Assembly: GCF_020386615.1 (NCBI RefSeq)
Contig: NZ_CP077769.1
Location: 6,311,501-6,375,500, forward strand
DNA length: 64,000 nt
Direction: 5' to 3'
Origin: Chitinophaga pendula
Lineage (GTDB): Bacteria; Bacteroidota; Bacteroidia; Chitinophagales; Chitinophagaceae
Made by a program: the position numbers and the translations under genes. Below are positions 44,860 through 55,265 of the stretch, in pieces. Under the pieces are notes generated by a model that was not told the origin of the DNA, did not search any database, and saw only the letters and a list, made by a program, of their open reading frames with translations. Position 1 is the stretch's first letter. Every line of letters begins with the position of its first letter.

Positions 44860-45765
44860 CTATCGCTTATTAAACAGGTTCACCGTTAGTCCGACTGTAA
44901 AATTGCCGGACAAGTAATTACTCAACCCAGCTGTCTGCGAAGAGTAGCTAAGCTGCAAACCAACGGTGTGGTGTATATTAAATCCAGCCCCTACCGTAAA
45001 GGTTTTCGAGCTGTGATACAAGCCATATACATTGGCTACATCATTCAACAGGACCAAGTTAGCACCCACATCTACAATGTTATCAAATCCACGCACGCCA
45101 CGGAAACAAACCTTAGGCTCCAGCGATGTAAACTGTCCGCCTAATGCAATCCGGTAACTCGCCGCAGTGAAAAAAGTAGAGCCGTTAACCAGGTTCTTGT
45201 CTGACTTAAAGTATCCCACTACATTCGGTAATGCCGCCTGCAGGCTTAATCCATTGCTGGTATAGGCAACACCGAAATCTCCATCAAAGTAATTATCCCG
45301 GCGATTAAAACGGCCGATAGATGGGTCCATCACCTCTCCGTTAATCCCTTTCAGATTGATACGTTCTGTACGGATACCCAACGACAGACCAAAATGCAGG
45401 AATTGATTCCGTTCCAATGATAAGGGAAGATGATAAGCATAAGTCAATGCCACACGCGTGCTTGTCATCAGACCAGCCTTGTCATTGAAAACCATCAAAC
45501 CAGCTCCTACCCTTTTCCCCGCCGCATAGTCTGCCGTAAAACTGATGGTCTCCGGCACCCCGGGTTGATTTTTCCATTGCCGTCTGTAGGCTGCATTCAG
45601 ATGTAATCCCGTATCAATACCTGCCATCGCGGGGTTGGCCAGATACTGGTTCTGGAAATACTGCGTAGGCAAGGGATCCACTAATGTATTGGTATTCCCT
45701 ACTTCCTGGGCTTTCAGACTTTGTGCGCCAGCAATCAGCAGCGCTATATATAATACCTTCTTCAT
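44860..45765 (-). CDS. PorP/SprF family type IX secretion system membrane protein
   Basis: A 301-aa outer-membrane beta-barrel protein with signal peptide (SLKAQEV near 17-23). The PorP/SprF hallmark is the segment DPLPTQYFQNQYLANPAMAG, followed by alternating beta strands and terminal aromatic residues. In Flavobacterium, SprF is needed to secrete the adhesin SprB, and genes for PorP/SprF proteins usually sit beside their cargo gene. Here it is 5 bases downstream of the giant adhesin gene, so it is the likely dedicated partner for surface display of that adhesin. Confidence 0.93.
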   Translation of the reverse strand: MKKVLYIALLIAGAQSLKAQEVGNTNTLVDPLPTQYFQNQYLANPAMAGIDTGLHLNAAYRRQWKNQPGVPETISFTADYAAGKRVGAGLMVFNDKAGLMTSTRVALTYAYHLPLSLERNQFLHFGLSLGIRTERINLKGINGEVMDPSIGRFNRRDNYFDGDFGVAYTSNGLSLQAALPNVVGYFKSDKNLVNGSTFFTAASYRIALGGQFTSLEPKVCFRGVRGFDNIVDVGANLVLLNDVANVYGLYHSSKTFTVGAGFNIHHTVGLQLSYSSQTAGLSNYLSGNFTVGLTVNLFNKR

Positions 45766-45770
45766 CGTGA

Positions 45771-48700
45771 TTAGTATTTATCTCTGATGATGGTAATGAA
45801 ACCTTTTACTTTTGGTAATCCGGGACCGAAGTCGAGGATATAATAATAAGTGCCTTCCTGCAGGGGTCTGCCGCTTAATGTTCCATCCCATTCATTCAGA
45901 TAACTCCGTTTGTTATAGATCAATCTTCCGACGCGATCAAATATCTTCAGCTCATTATTCGGATAGCTGTCAATGTTCTTTATCACAAAGCGATCATTGA
46001 TACCGTCTCCATTAGGCGTCAGTATATTCGTGGCGTCTACCTTATAATCATCTATTACTTCTATTGAGATCGTCTGAGATGCCGTACAGCCAGCATTGTT
46101 GGTTGCCGTAACGCGATAGGTCGCATTCGCTTTCGGACGGACTACCAACACAGCCTGGTTAGGATTATGCTGTATGTCTTCATTGGGATCCCATACATAA
46201 CTTACACCACCTGTTGCTGTCAGCCGTACCACATCGCCTTTGGATACTTTCAATCCCTTATCGCTGGTGATCACAGGCGTATTTATGCTGCTCACTGCAA
46301 TACGGAAAGTCCGCTGTATCTGGTCCACACCGCCATTAGCCGTGCCACCATTGTCCTTAGCTGTCACAGTAACGTTGGCAACACCTGATGCACCGGCCAC
46401 AAATCTGAACCGGAGTTCATTACCTGCGATCGTGAAAGAGGAGAAGAGGCCGTTGTTGTCATTGCTGGCAGTGAGGGTCACCGTCTGTCCTGCTTCAGGT
46501 CCTGCTGTTACAGTTGTGAATGCGATCCGCTCATCGTTGCCGGAAGCACAATAGCTCTTGTCTGTCACGACGTCAATGGTCGGCGCTTCATTTACATCTC
46601 TGATGCTGATCACGAACGTTTTCTCCAGGTACTCTCCATGCTGCGTAGTGGCTCTTACCCGGATACGGTAGCTGGATTGTTCTTCAAAGTTGAAGACCTT
46701 CAGACCTGTCAGCTTATCTCCTGCAATGCTGAAGCTGCTGTTATCATTACTACCGGTACCAGCTACCAGGGTGTAAGTGAATGTTGTTCCTGGTTCGTCA
46801 GCCGTAGCAGTCAATGTACCTACTGTGATATTGAGCAGGTTATTCTCTGCCACGAGCAGGTTGCTGAGCTGGATATCCAACGGAGGTTCCGGCATGTCGT
46901 TGAGGTTGATCTTCACTGTCTGTACAGCACTTTGATTCACCCCATCGCTTACCCTCACTGAAATTGTCAGACTGCTATTCACTTCATAATTCAGGTCGCC
47001 CGCATCATTTACCTTGATCACATTGCTCGCCGGATCCATGATGAACGCAGGTACTCCATCTCCATCCGCATCAACGTTAGTTGTAATAGTCCATTGTTGC
47101 AGTGTACCGGAAGAACCTGGATCATTAGCATCAACAGCTCCTACAGTCGTTCCTGCAGCACTGTTCTCATTGACACTAAATACTTGGTTGGTGGTGATCA
47201 CTGGCGGTACTGCATCTACCAGTACACCGGTAGTGGCTCCCATTCCTGTTAATACAAGCGTGGCATTATTACCGGCTGCATCTTTAATGGTAGCAGTGTT
47301 AAGAGAAATATTAGTGGCCGCAGCGATACCATCTCTGTCCAGATCACCGGCGGCTATTGTATAACTGAATGTAAGTGTGTTAGTGCCCGCACCGGCAGAG
47401 AGTGCAAAGTTTTTGATACTGCTGCCCATCGTTACCGAAATGAATGGTGTACCTCCCGCGATCGTTACGGCCTCAGAATAATGTACTACAAAGTTGAGTA
47501 CTTCACCAGCTTTCCAAAGTTTATTAGCAGGAATATCAACACTGGTCACTGCTGGTGCTACTGCATCTACGAGAACTGCGGTCGTTGGTGCCACGTTTTG
47601 TAAGGCGAGGTGAAGGTTATTTCCTGCCGCATCTTGTATAGTGGCGCCATTCAATTGCAATCCGCTTACATTAATGCCGTCTGTATCCAGGTCACCACTA
47701 ACAACAGTATAGCGGAACTGCATCGCCGTTGCCGGAGCTCCGGGTACATAAACTGCCTGTACGTTACTGCTGCCGATCTGTAATGTCAGCGTGGGTGAAC
47801 CGCCGGCAGTATTTACGGTAACCACTTCGGAAGTATTTACCGTGAATTGCAATACTTGTCCGGTAATATAAGTACCGTTCGCCGGCACTGCCACCGAGGC
47901 GATGGTCGGAACAATACCGTCGATCACCAGTGCCTTGTTCGCACCGAGTGATCCGGCGGCTCCTGGAGCTGCCAGCGTCAGCGCCGCATTTAGTCCTGCC
48001 GCACTCTTGATGCTACCACCATTGAGTTGAAGGGCCGTAGTAGCAGTGTAATCGAGATCTGTAGACTGATCTCCGCTTTGTACGGTATAACTAAATGTAA
48101 GCGTACTACTACCAGCACCACTCACATAATCGGCGTTACGATCTGTTGCGCCCGTTTCCAGTTGTACCTGTGGTGTACCTGTTACCAGCACTGGCATATT
48201 AAATGTTACAGTGACGGGTATTACATCTCCGAGTTTATAAGTACCGTTACCTGCTGTAGAAGATACCGCTGTAATGATCGGGAACGTCGGTTGTACATTG
48301 ATGCTGAGTATCTTTTCATCTGTTTGTGCTCCTCCTGCACCAGTGTTACCCTGATCATCAGCAGTCACTTTAATAGTAGCCGCACCGTAATAGTTTGCCG
48401 GAGGTATAAAGGTGAGTCCATTTAGCGCGGTGTTCACACTTGATAAGCTACCGGTAAACGTCATGGTCACATCACCAAGTCCATCCCCCGTACTGAAGCT
48501 CAATCCCGAAGTATTACCTAATGTCAGTGAACCGTTGGTCGCTGTCAATGTTATCTTCAGAACGCCTCCATTCAGATCAACATCGCTGATGCTGATCTTG
48601 TCAGCACCATTCAATACCAGGGCATTATTCATATCGACTGTCTGCGCAGCAGGTATGGTTATTACCGGCGCATCATTCACCGCGGTGATGTTGGCGTTGA

Positions 48701-51700
48701 AGACCAGCTGAGCAAACAGGTTGCCGCCGCTGCCGGTATTACCATTGTCATCAATCCTTACGGTCAATGATCTCGGAGTAACAGTACTATTCAACGGAGT
48801 GGTGTACGTTACCCCTCCAGCAGCAATGAACGTATTGATGTCGGTCAATGTCCCTTCCAGCGTCAGGGTAGCGCTGCCTGAATTATTGACGGTGACACCA
48901 CTACCACTGTTGGCAGCGAATGTTCCTCCACCGGCAGCAACAATAAAGCTAACCTTCACAATACCGGTACCCGCATCTACATCACTGAATGCCAACGGTC
49001 TTATTGCGGTCGGCACATCTTCCTGTACATTAAATGGTATCGGATTGCTGGAAATGCTTGGTACATCATTTACCGCTGCTATCTGCAACGTTACCGGCAC
49101 AGGCACCGCCTGCAGCGCTCCTCCCGCTCCGGTATGACCATTATCCGTCGCGGTCAGGGTTAATATAACATCGCCGTTCAAGTGGTTGGCCGGCATATAG
49201 GTGATATTATTACCGGCAATAAACGTATTGATATTGGCAACGGTTCCCAGCAGGGAGATTGTCGCGGTACCGTTACCGGTCACAGTTACTCCACCACCAC
49301 TGGTGGCAGTCAGATTACCGCTGGCAGCAGGCAGTGTAAATGTCATAGTAACGCTGCCACTTCCGGCATCCTCATCAGATAAGGTCATGCCGCTGATCGC
49401 TTTGCTAACATCTTCCGTTACAGCGATCGGTCCTGTACCGGCGATCACCGGTGCATCATTCATTGCTACCAATGTCAATACAACCGTAGTAGTTGCCTCC
49501 TCGCTGGTGGGGGACGGCCCGCCCGGATCGGCACCGGTATACCCGTTATCGTTAATATTGACAGACAAGTTTACATTACCTGTCGCATTAACTACTGGCG
49601 TATATTTCAGAGATCCTGCTGAGATAAAGCTATTGATAGCCGTAATAGTACCATTCAGTACCACCGTATTGGTGCCGCTACCGTTCACAGTTACTCCGCC
49701 ACCATCTGCGGCCGTCAGCGTACCTGCTGCTGCAAAAGTCGCCTTAACAACACCTGTTCCGGCATCAACATCTGCAAAGCTGATTCCGCTGATCGCTGTC
49801 TCAGTATCTTCATCCACATTAATCGTGGCTCCCGCCGTAATAGAGGGTGTATCATTTATCGCATTTATATTAATGGTAAATGTTTTCTGGTCTTGTTTAG
49901 CACCTCCCGTACCAGTATTACCCTGGTCATCAAACGTAACCGTAATTGTGATCGTCCCGTTAAAGTTGGCAGCAGGTGTAAAGGCCACTTTACCGGCAAG
50001 CAGATAACTATTCAGACCGGCCAGTGTTCCGCTGATCTGTATGTCATTGGTATTGTTGCCGGATACAATAGTAATACCTGCCTGGGGCGTTGCGAAGAAC
50101 GCTCCGCCGGAAGACTGCAGATGCAATAGGCCAGTACCCGCATTGATATCCTCATCTGCGATAGAAATATTGTTGATCTGTACGGCATTATCTTCATTAC
50201 CGGACAAGCTCGCTGGTGCGATCGTTAATACAGGTGCATCATTCACCTCGTCTACCACTAGTGTCACAGGGTCAGTATCTGTCAGACTACCACCTGTACC
50301 TGTATTACCATTGTCATTGATAGACACCGTCAACACCACATTACCTGCATTCGCTGTGGTAAAGGTCACTTTACCGCCGGAGATAAAGGTGTTGATAGTA
50401 CCAATAGTACCGCTCAGCGTCAGCGCAGTGCTGGTACCGCCTACCGTCACACCACTACCACTGGTCGCGGCCAGCGTACCCGTTGGTACACGCAGCGTTA
50501 CCGTAACCACTCCTGTGCCGGCGTCTACATCAGAGAAGCTGATACCTGTTAATACGGACGCCTGCTCTTCCGTCACTTGAATCGTAGCAGGAACATTATT
50601 TACAGGTGCATCATTCACCGCCGCAATAGTATAGTTGAGGGTAGCCGTAGCTGTCTTCGAACCGCCCGTACCAGTATTACCCTGGTCATCTACTGTCACG
50701 GTAACAGTAACGGCCTGCACATCATCTTGTGCTGTTGTATAAGATACAATACCTCCGCTAATGCCTGCATTAATGGCCGTTAGCGTACCGGTCAGTACCA
50801 GTGTACCACTACCGTTACCGGTTACTGTCACACCGGCAATAGCAGATGCTGACAGCCTGCCGCTGGATGCAGACAAGGTCAGTTTCACAGCGCCGGTGCC
50901 CGCATCTTCATCAGAGATCACGATATCATCTACCACCTTCGCAATATCTTCCTGGGCGGTCCTCGCAGTAGTGACAATAGCCAGCGTAGGCGCATCGTTC
51001 GCTGCTGCTACAACCAGGGTCACTAGGTCGGTATCTGTCAAGCTACCTCCCGTACCCGTATTACCATTATCATTGATGGACACCGTCAGGGTTACGTTAC
51101 CTGGATCTGCAGTGGTAAAGGTCACGTTACCGCCACCGATAAACGTGTTGATATTCGCAATAGAACCAGTCAGTATCAGCGCAGTGCTGGTACCGCCTAC
51201 AGTCACACCGCCACTGCTAGTCGCGGCCAGCGTACCCGTTGGTACACGCAGTGTTACTGTAACAGCGGCTGTGCCAGCATCTACATCGGAGAAGCCGATA
51301 CCTGTCAATGCAGTGACCGCATCTTCCGCTACATTAATAGTAGCAGGAACATTATTTACAGGTGCATCATTCACCGCCGCAATAGTATAGTTGAGGGTAG
51401 CCGTAGCTGTCTTCGAACCGCCCGTACCAGTATTACCCTGGTCATCTACTGTCACGGTAACAGTAACGGCCTGTACATCATCTTGTGCTGTTGTATAAGA
51501 TACAATACCTCCGCTAATGCCTGCGTTAATGGCCGTCAGCGTACCGGTCAGTACCAGCGTACCACTACCATTACCGGTTGCTGTCACACCGGCGATAGCA
51601 GATGCTGACAGTGTACCGCTGGATGCAGACAAGGTCAGTTTCACAGCGCCGGCTCCCGCATCTTCATCAGAGATAACAATATCATTTACTACCTTGGCAA

Positions 51701-54700
51701 TATCTTCCTGGGCGGTCCTCGCAGTGGTAACAATAGCCAGCGAAGGCGCATCGTTTACAGCCGCAACACGCAGCGTCACAGGGTCAGAGTCGGTTAATGC
51801 ACCTCCCGTACCGGTATTACCTTCATCACTGATCAGCACCGTCAGGACAACATCACTGCCAACAGTAGTAAGGAAGGTTACATTAGAAGCTGCTATAAAC
51901 GCATTGATAGCTGCGATCGATCCTGTCAGTGTCAGCGCGGTCGCTGTACCTCCAACAGTCACACCTGCACCGGCGGTGGCTGCCAACGCACCTGATGGTA
52001 CGCTTAGCGTCACTTTTACCGCCGCACTACCTGCATCTACATCGGAGAAGCTAATGCCCGTCAACGCAGACACCTGGTCTTCCGTCACGGATATATTAAC
52101 CGGCAGATGATTTACCGGCGCATCGTTCACCGCAGTAATGGTATAGTTGAGCGTAGCCGTTGCTGTCTTCGCCCCGCCGGTACCTGTATTACCCTGGTCA
52201 TCTATCGTTACGGTGATCGCAACCGGCAGTATATCATCCTGAGCTGTTTTATAAGAAATATTACCCCCGGTGATACCAGCATTGATAGCGGTTAACGTTC
52301 CTGTCAGTACTAAAGTTCCGGTATTATTACCTGTTACTGCTACACCGGCGATGACAGTGGCAGACAGGGTACCGCTGGATGCAGCCAACGTCAGTTTTAC
52401 ATTTCCGCTGCCCGCATCTTCATCAGAGATCACAATATCACTCACGGCTGTCGCTACGTCTTCCTGTGCGGCTCTGGCAGTGGTAACAATAGCCAACGCA
52501 GGCGCATCATTTACTGCAGTAACACTCAGCGTCACGGGATCAGAGTCGGTTAATGCACCTCCCGTACCAGTATTACCTTCATCACTGATCAGCACAGTCA
52601 GGATAACGTCGCTGCCAACCGTAGTAAGGAAGGTTACATTGGAGGCTGCTATAAAAGCATTGATATCTGTAATGCTACCAGTCAGTGTCAGCGCTGTTGC
52701 AGTACCGCCTACGGTCACACCACTACCGGTGGTCGCCGCCAGCGTACCGGAAGGTACACTCAACGTCACCTTCACCGGCGCATTACCAGCATCTATATCT
52801 GAAAAACTGATCCCTGCCAACGCCGTCGCTGCATCTTCCGTTACCGGGATACTGATAGGCACGTTATTTACCGGCGCATCATTTATCGCATTGATCGTCA
52901 ATGGTATCAGATCCAGATCTGTCTGCACGCCCCCGGTACCTGTATGCCCACCGTCCTGATTCCTTACACTGATCGATAACGTATTACCGTTAAAGTTAAC
53001 CGCTGGAGTAAATTTCACATTCCCTGCCAGCATAAAGGCATTCAGCGCAGCATAAGTACCTGCGATAGTGATGCCGGTATTGGTACCATCCGTATACGGA
53101 GCGACGGTTACACCCGCTCCGGTCGTTTGGAATGTACCGCTACCATTAGGTACAAAGAAATCAGAAGAAACGACAGCGCCATCCTGGTCCACATCGGTGA
53201 ACTGTATGCCTGTCAGTGTCAGCTGAGTATCTTCATTAAATATATATCCCGTAGGCACTGTATTTACTGGCGCATCATTTACCGCCGTCACCGCACAGCT
53301 AACACTCGCTACAGTGCTTGTACCTCCATCACCGTCATTCACCGTAAAAGTAATAGTGCGTGTATTTGCCGTTGGATTTTCTGTAGTATGTACGAACGTG
53401 ATCGCACGAAGCAATGCCGTGGCAGCAGCCGGAGTAGCATTGACAGTGGTAAAGGAAACTACCAGTGGAGCAGCGGAACCGTCTCCCGTGAAAGTACCGA
53501 TCAGGTTGCCATTATAATTGATGTTGCTGCCACTGATCGTAATCAGTCCTATATTACCTACTGCGAGTTTATCACCGGTTTCTTTATTGGTAGTAATAGT
53601 AACCGTTACATTCCCTCCGATGAAATCAGGAGAGTCACCATCCGTCACCGTCGCATTATTAGCAGCATCAAGTACCGTGGCGGTAGCGTTTTCCTGGTAA
53701 CTTACCATATCGCCATTCAGATTAACAACAGTAGGCGCAGTATTAGTTCTGGTCGTGAAGTTAAATGTTACGATATCATCGATACCTAGGAATGCAATAT
53801 TTGACGGCGCAGGCAACCTGAAGGTTGCCGGATCAAATAATATAGAATATCCAACGCCATATGCCAGGTTACTTGGCGGATCAATCGTCCAGGTAGTAGC
53901 TGGTGCCGCGCCAGCTGTCGTTACGCTGCCGCTGCTTACATCGATAGTCTGAATAGTCGCGTTATCGGAGGTACGTATAATATGGATATTGCCCGCTCCC
54001 TTGTTAACCGCTTTATTGAACGTGATAGTTATATTCCCGGTAGGATCTACGTTCACCGCATCATCCGCCGGTGTACTGGAAGTAATATAGGGAGGCTCCG
54101 CTATCTGCTGATAGAATCGCCCGTCTATATTATTCCTGGGTTGCCAGATGTCCATATCTGTGTCCCCATCAAAATCAGCTACGACAAAAGTATTATCATC
54201 ATAAAAAGTAAATCCTGCAAATATGGAGGCACTCGTATTAACAATGTTATAGTTAACGTTACCTCCGGTACTCGTATTGAGAGCTACATTATAGGGAGTG
54301 CCTGGAGCACCTGTCTGATATAGGATGTCAACATCGCCGTCGCTGTCAAAATCTCCCAGTACAGCATCCCCTATATCGCTGAGTTCCGGAAACGCACTAT
54401 TGGATGCCGCAGCAAAGCTGCTTCCATTATTCTTAAAGAACCATCCTTTCCTGTTAGCTACCGTAGGATCGTCTATATCGCCACCAAACCAGATATCGAT
54501 ATTACCATCTTTATCAAAGTCCGCAGCAAAAACATTGCCCCCCTGGTGCGTAGGGAAAGTAAGTCCCGCAAATGGTGAAGAAGCCAGCGGTATCTCCGTA
54601 AACGCGAGCGGAGCACCTTGTACCCCATTGTTTTTAAGATAATGATAGGCTCCCACGGTAGGGAATCCGTCCTGGAACAGGATATCGGGGAAACCGTCTC

Positions 54701-55217
54701 CCGAAAAGTCAGCAATGGTCACCCGCAGCTGCGATCCTATCGATGGAAAGACGCCGGCCGTAGCAACACCGGTAAACACACCACCATCATTACGGAAATA
54801 AGAACCGGTCCCCAGATTGGTCGTTAACCAAAGATCGATATCGCCGTCATGATCAAAGTCCGCCACATAGTCGTTAAACGCAGTCAGGTTAGGAAAACCA
54901 GCTGCAACATTCCGGAAAGGCGAAATAGGATCACCGATCGCCACAGTAGTAAAATTGGCATTAGCATCACACCTGGAATAGGTAAGTGCAGAGCCGTTTC
55001 CACCGGTCTGTGATAGGATGTCGGCATCACCGTCACCGTCAAAATCAGCTACCACGACCCTCCCCGGAAACTGTGGTTGCGGAAAGTTCTTGGCTTGACC
55101 ATTGCCTGCCGAAAAAGCCGTATAGGTCTGGGCGCGCAGGCTGACAGGAAGGGTAATAAGGAGCGTTGCCAGGACCATAGTCGCTCGGCAACATTTTCCA
55201 ATGTAGAGTTTCACCAT
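45771..55217 (-). CDS. Giant cadherin-like adhesin with T9SS type B sorting domain
   Basis: A 3148-aa secreted surface protein. Signal peptide to about 29; FG-GAP/VCBS-type Asp-rich repeats (DFDGDGDADI and similar) to about 370; a Big_5-like domain at about 375-495; then about 14 tandem cadherin-like units of about 126 aa from about 500 to 2290, each opening with a VNDAP-type motif; three Ig-like (Big) units to about 2660; two or more cadherin-like units; and a C-terminal gliding-motility-type region (ILTPNGDGINDRF..., about 3060-3148) that marks type IX secretion (type B). It resembles SprB-type gliding/adhesion proteins. It shares an operon with PorP/SprF. Acidic DxDxD loops suggest calcium binding. 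Confidence 0.93.
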   Translation of the reverse strand: MVKLYIGKCCRATMVLATLLITLPVSLRAQTYTAFSAGNGQAKNFPQPQFPGRVVVADFDGDGDADILSQTGGNGSALTYSRCDANANFTTVAIGDPISPFRNVAAGFPNLTAFNDYVADFDHDGDIDLWLTTNLGTGSYFRNDGGVFTGVATAGVFPSIGSQLRVTIADFSGDGFPDILFQDGFPTVGAYHYLKNNGVQGAPLAFTEIPLASSPFAGLTFPTHQGGNVFAADFDKDGNIDIWFGGDIDDPTVANRKGWFFKNNGSSFAAASNSAFPELSDIGDAVLGDFDSDGDVDILYQTGAPGTPYNVALNTSTGGNVNYNIVNTSASIFAGFTFYDDNTFVVADFDGDTDMDIWQPRNNIDGRFYQQIAEPPYITSSTPADDAVNVDPTGNITITFNKAVNKGAGNIHIIRTSDNATIQTIDVSSGSVTTAGAAPATTWTIDPPSNLAYGVGYSILFDPATFRLPAPSNIAFLGIDDIVTFNFTTRTNTAPTVVNLNGDMVSYQENATATVLDAANNATVTDGDSPDFIGGNVTVTITTNKETGDKLAVGNIGLITISGSNINYNGNLIGTFTGDGSAAPLVVSFTTVNATPAAATALLRAITFVHTTENPTANTRTITFTVNDGDGGTSTVASVSCAVTAVNDAPVNTVPTGYIFNEDTQLTLTGIQFTDVDQDGAVVSSDFFVPNGSGTFQTTGAGVTVAPYTDGTNTGITIAGTYAALNAFMLAGNVKFTPAVNFNGNTLSISVRNQDGGHTGTGGVQTDLDLIPLTINAINDAPVNNVPISIPVTEDAATALAGISFSDIDAGNAPVKVTLSVPSGTLAATTGSGVTVGGTATALTLTGSITDINAFIAASNVTFLTTVGSDVILTVLISDEGNTGTGGALTDSDPVTLSVTAVNDAPALAIVTTARAAQEDVATAVSDIVISDEDAGSGNVKLTLAASSGTLSATVIAGVAVTGNNTGTLVLTGTLTAINAGITGGNISYKTAQDDILPVAITVTIDDQGNTGTGGAKTATATLNYTITAVNDAPVNHLPVNISVTEDQVSALTGISFSDVDAGSAAVKVTLSVPSGALAATAGAGVTVGGTATALTLTGSIAAINAFIAASNVTFLTTVGSDVVLTVLISDEGNTGTGGALTDSDPVTLRVAAVNDAPSLAIVTTARTAQEDIAKVVNDIVISDEDAGAGAVKLTLSASSGTLSASAIAGVTATGNGSGTLVLTGTLTAINAGISGGIVSYTTAQDDVQAVTVTVTVDDQGNTGTGGSKTATATLNYTIAAVNDAPVNNVPATINVAEDAVTALTGIGFSDVDAGTAAVTVTLRVPTGTLAATSSGGVTVGGTSTALILTGSIANINTFIGGGNVTFTTADPGNVTLTVSINDNGNTGTGGSLTDTDLVTLVVAAANDAPTLAIVTTARTAQEDIAKVVDDIVISDEDAGTGAVKLTLSASSGRLSASAIAGVTVTGNGSGTLVLTGTLTAINAGISGGIVSYTTAQDDVQAVTVTVTVDDQGNTGTGGSKTATATLNYTIAAVNDAPVNNVPATIQVTEEQASVLTGISFSDVDAGTGVVTVTLRVPTGTLAATSGSGVTVGGTSTALTLSGTIGTINTFISGGKVTFTTANAGNVVLTVSINDNGNTGTGGSLTDTDPVTLVVDEVNDAPVLTIAPASLSGNEDNAVQINNISIADEDINAGTGLLHLQSSGGAFFATPQAGITIVSGNNTNDIQISGTLAGLNSYLLAGKVAFTPAANFNGTITITVTFDDQGNTGTGGAKQDQKTFTININAINDTPSITAGATINVDEDTETAISGISFADVDAGTGVVKATFAAAGTLTAADGGGVTVNGSGTNTVVLNGTITAINSFISAGSLKYTPVVNATGNVNLSVNINDNGYTGADPGGPSPTSEEATTTVVLTLVAMNDAPVIAGTGPIAVTEDVSKAISGMTLSDEDAGSGSVTMTFTLPAASGNLTATSGGGVTVTGNGTATISLLGTVANINTFIAGNNITYMPANHLNGDVILTLTATDNGHTGAGGALQAVPVPVTLQIAAVNDVPSISSNPIPFNVQEDVPTAIRPLAFSDVDAGTGIVKVSFIVAAGGGTFAANSGSGVTVNNSGSATLTLEGTLTDINTFIAAGGVTYTTPLNSTVTPRSLTVRIDDNGNTGSGGNLFAQLVFNANITAVNDAPVITIPAAQTVDMNNALVLNGADKISISDVDLNGGVLKITLTATNGSLTLGNTSGLSFSTGDGLGDVTMTFTGSLSSVNTALNGLTFIPPANYYGAATIKVTADDQGNTGAGGAQTDEKILSINVQPTFPIITAVSSTAGNGTYKLGDVIPVTVTFNMPVLVTGTPQVQLETGATDRNADYVSGAGSSTLTFSYTVQSGDQSTDLDYTATTALQLNGGSIKSAAGLNAALTLAAPGAAGSLGANKALVIDGIVPTIASVAVPANGTYITGQVLQFTVNTSEVVTVNTAGGSPTLTLQIGSSNVQAVYVPGAPATAMQFRYTVVSGDLDTDGINVSGLQLNGATIQDAAGNNLHLALQNVAPTTAVLVDAVAPAVTSVDIPANKLWKAGEVLNFVVHYSEAVTIAGGTPFISVTMGSSIKNFALSAGAGTNTLTFSYTIAAGDLDRDGIAAATNISLNTATIKDAAGNNATLVLTGMGATTGVLVDAVPPVITTNQVFSVNENSAAGTTVGAVDANDPGSSGTLQQWTITTNVDADGDGVPAFIMDPASNVIKVNDAGDLNYEVNSSLTISVRVSDGVNQSAVQTVKINLNDMPEPPLDIQLSNLLVAENNLLNITVGTLTATADEPGTTFTYTLVAGTGSNDNSSFSIAGDKLTGLKVFNFEEQSSYRIRVRATTQHGEYLEKTFVISIRDVNEAPTIDVVTDKSYCASGNDERIAFTTVTAGPEAGQTVTLTASNDNNGLFSSFTIAGNELRFRFVAGASGVANVTVTAKDNGGTANGGVDQIQRTFRIAVSSINTPVITSDKGLKVSKGDVVRLTATGGVSYVWDPNEDIQHNPNQAVLVVRPKANATYRVTATNNAGCTASQTISIEVIDDYKVDATNILTPNGDGINDRFVIKNIDSYPNNELKIFDRVGRLIYNKRSYLNEWDGTLSGRPLQEGTYYYILDFGPGLPKVKGFITIIRDKY
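50584..51756 (-). repeat. Near-identical 756-bp tandem repeats inside the giant adhesin
   Basis: The segment 50584-51000 recurs at 51340-51756 with only scattered base changes over more than 400 bp; by eye it is far more similar than the other unit pairs. The offset is 756 bp, or 252 codons, equal to two cadherin-like units (an A-B pair). The units between about 50.2 and 52.9 kb alternate A and B types. Confidence 0.8.
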
Positions 55218-55265
55218 ATAGGAGAATTGTGTATCGCTAAAATGTGATTGTCCTAAGTCTGTTGC

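Noticed and set aside
48640..53300. Regularly spaced repeats resembling a CRISPR or satellite array
   Set aside because: The repeats are coding, in frame, about 378 bp long and degenerate, matching cadherin-like protein domains.
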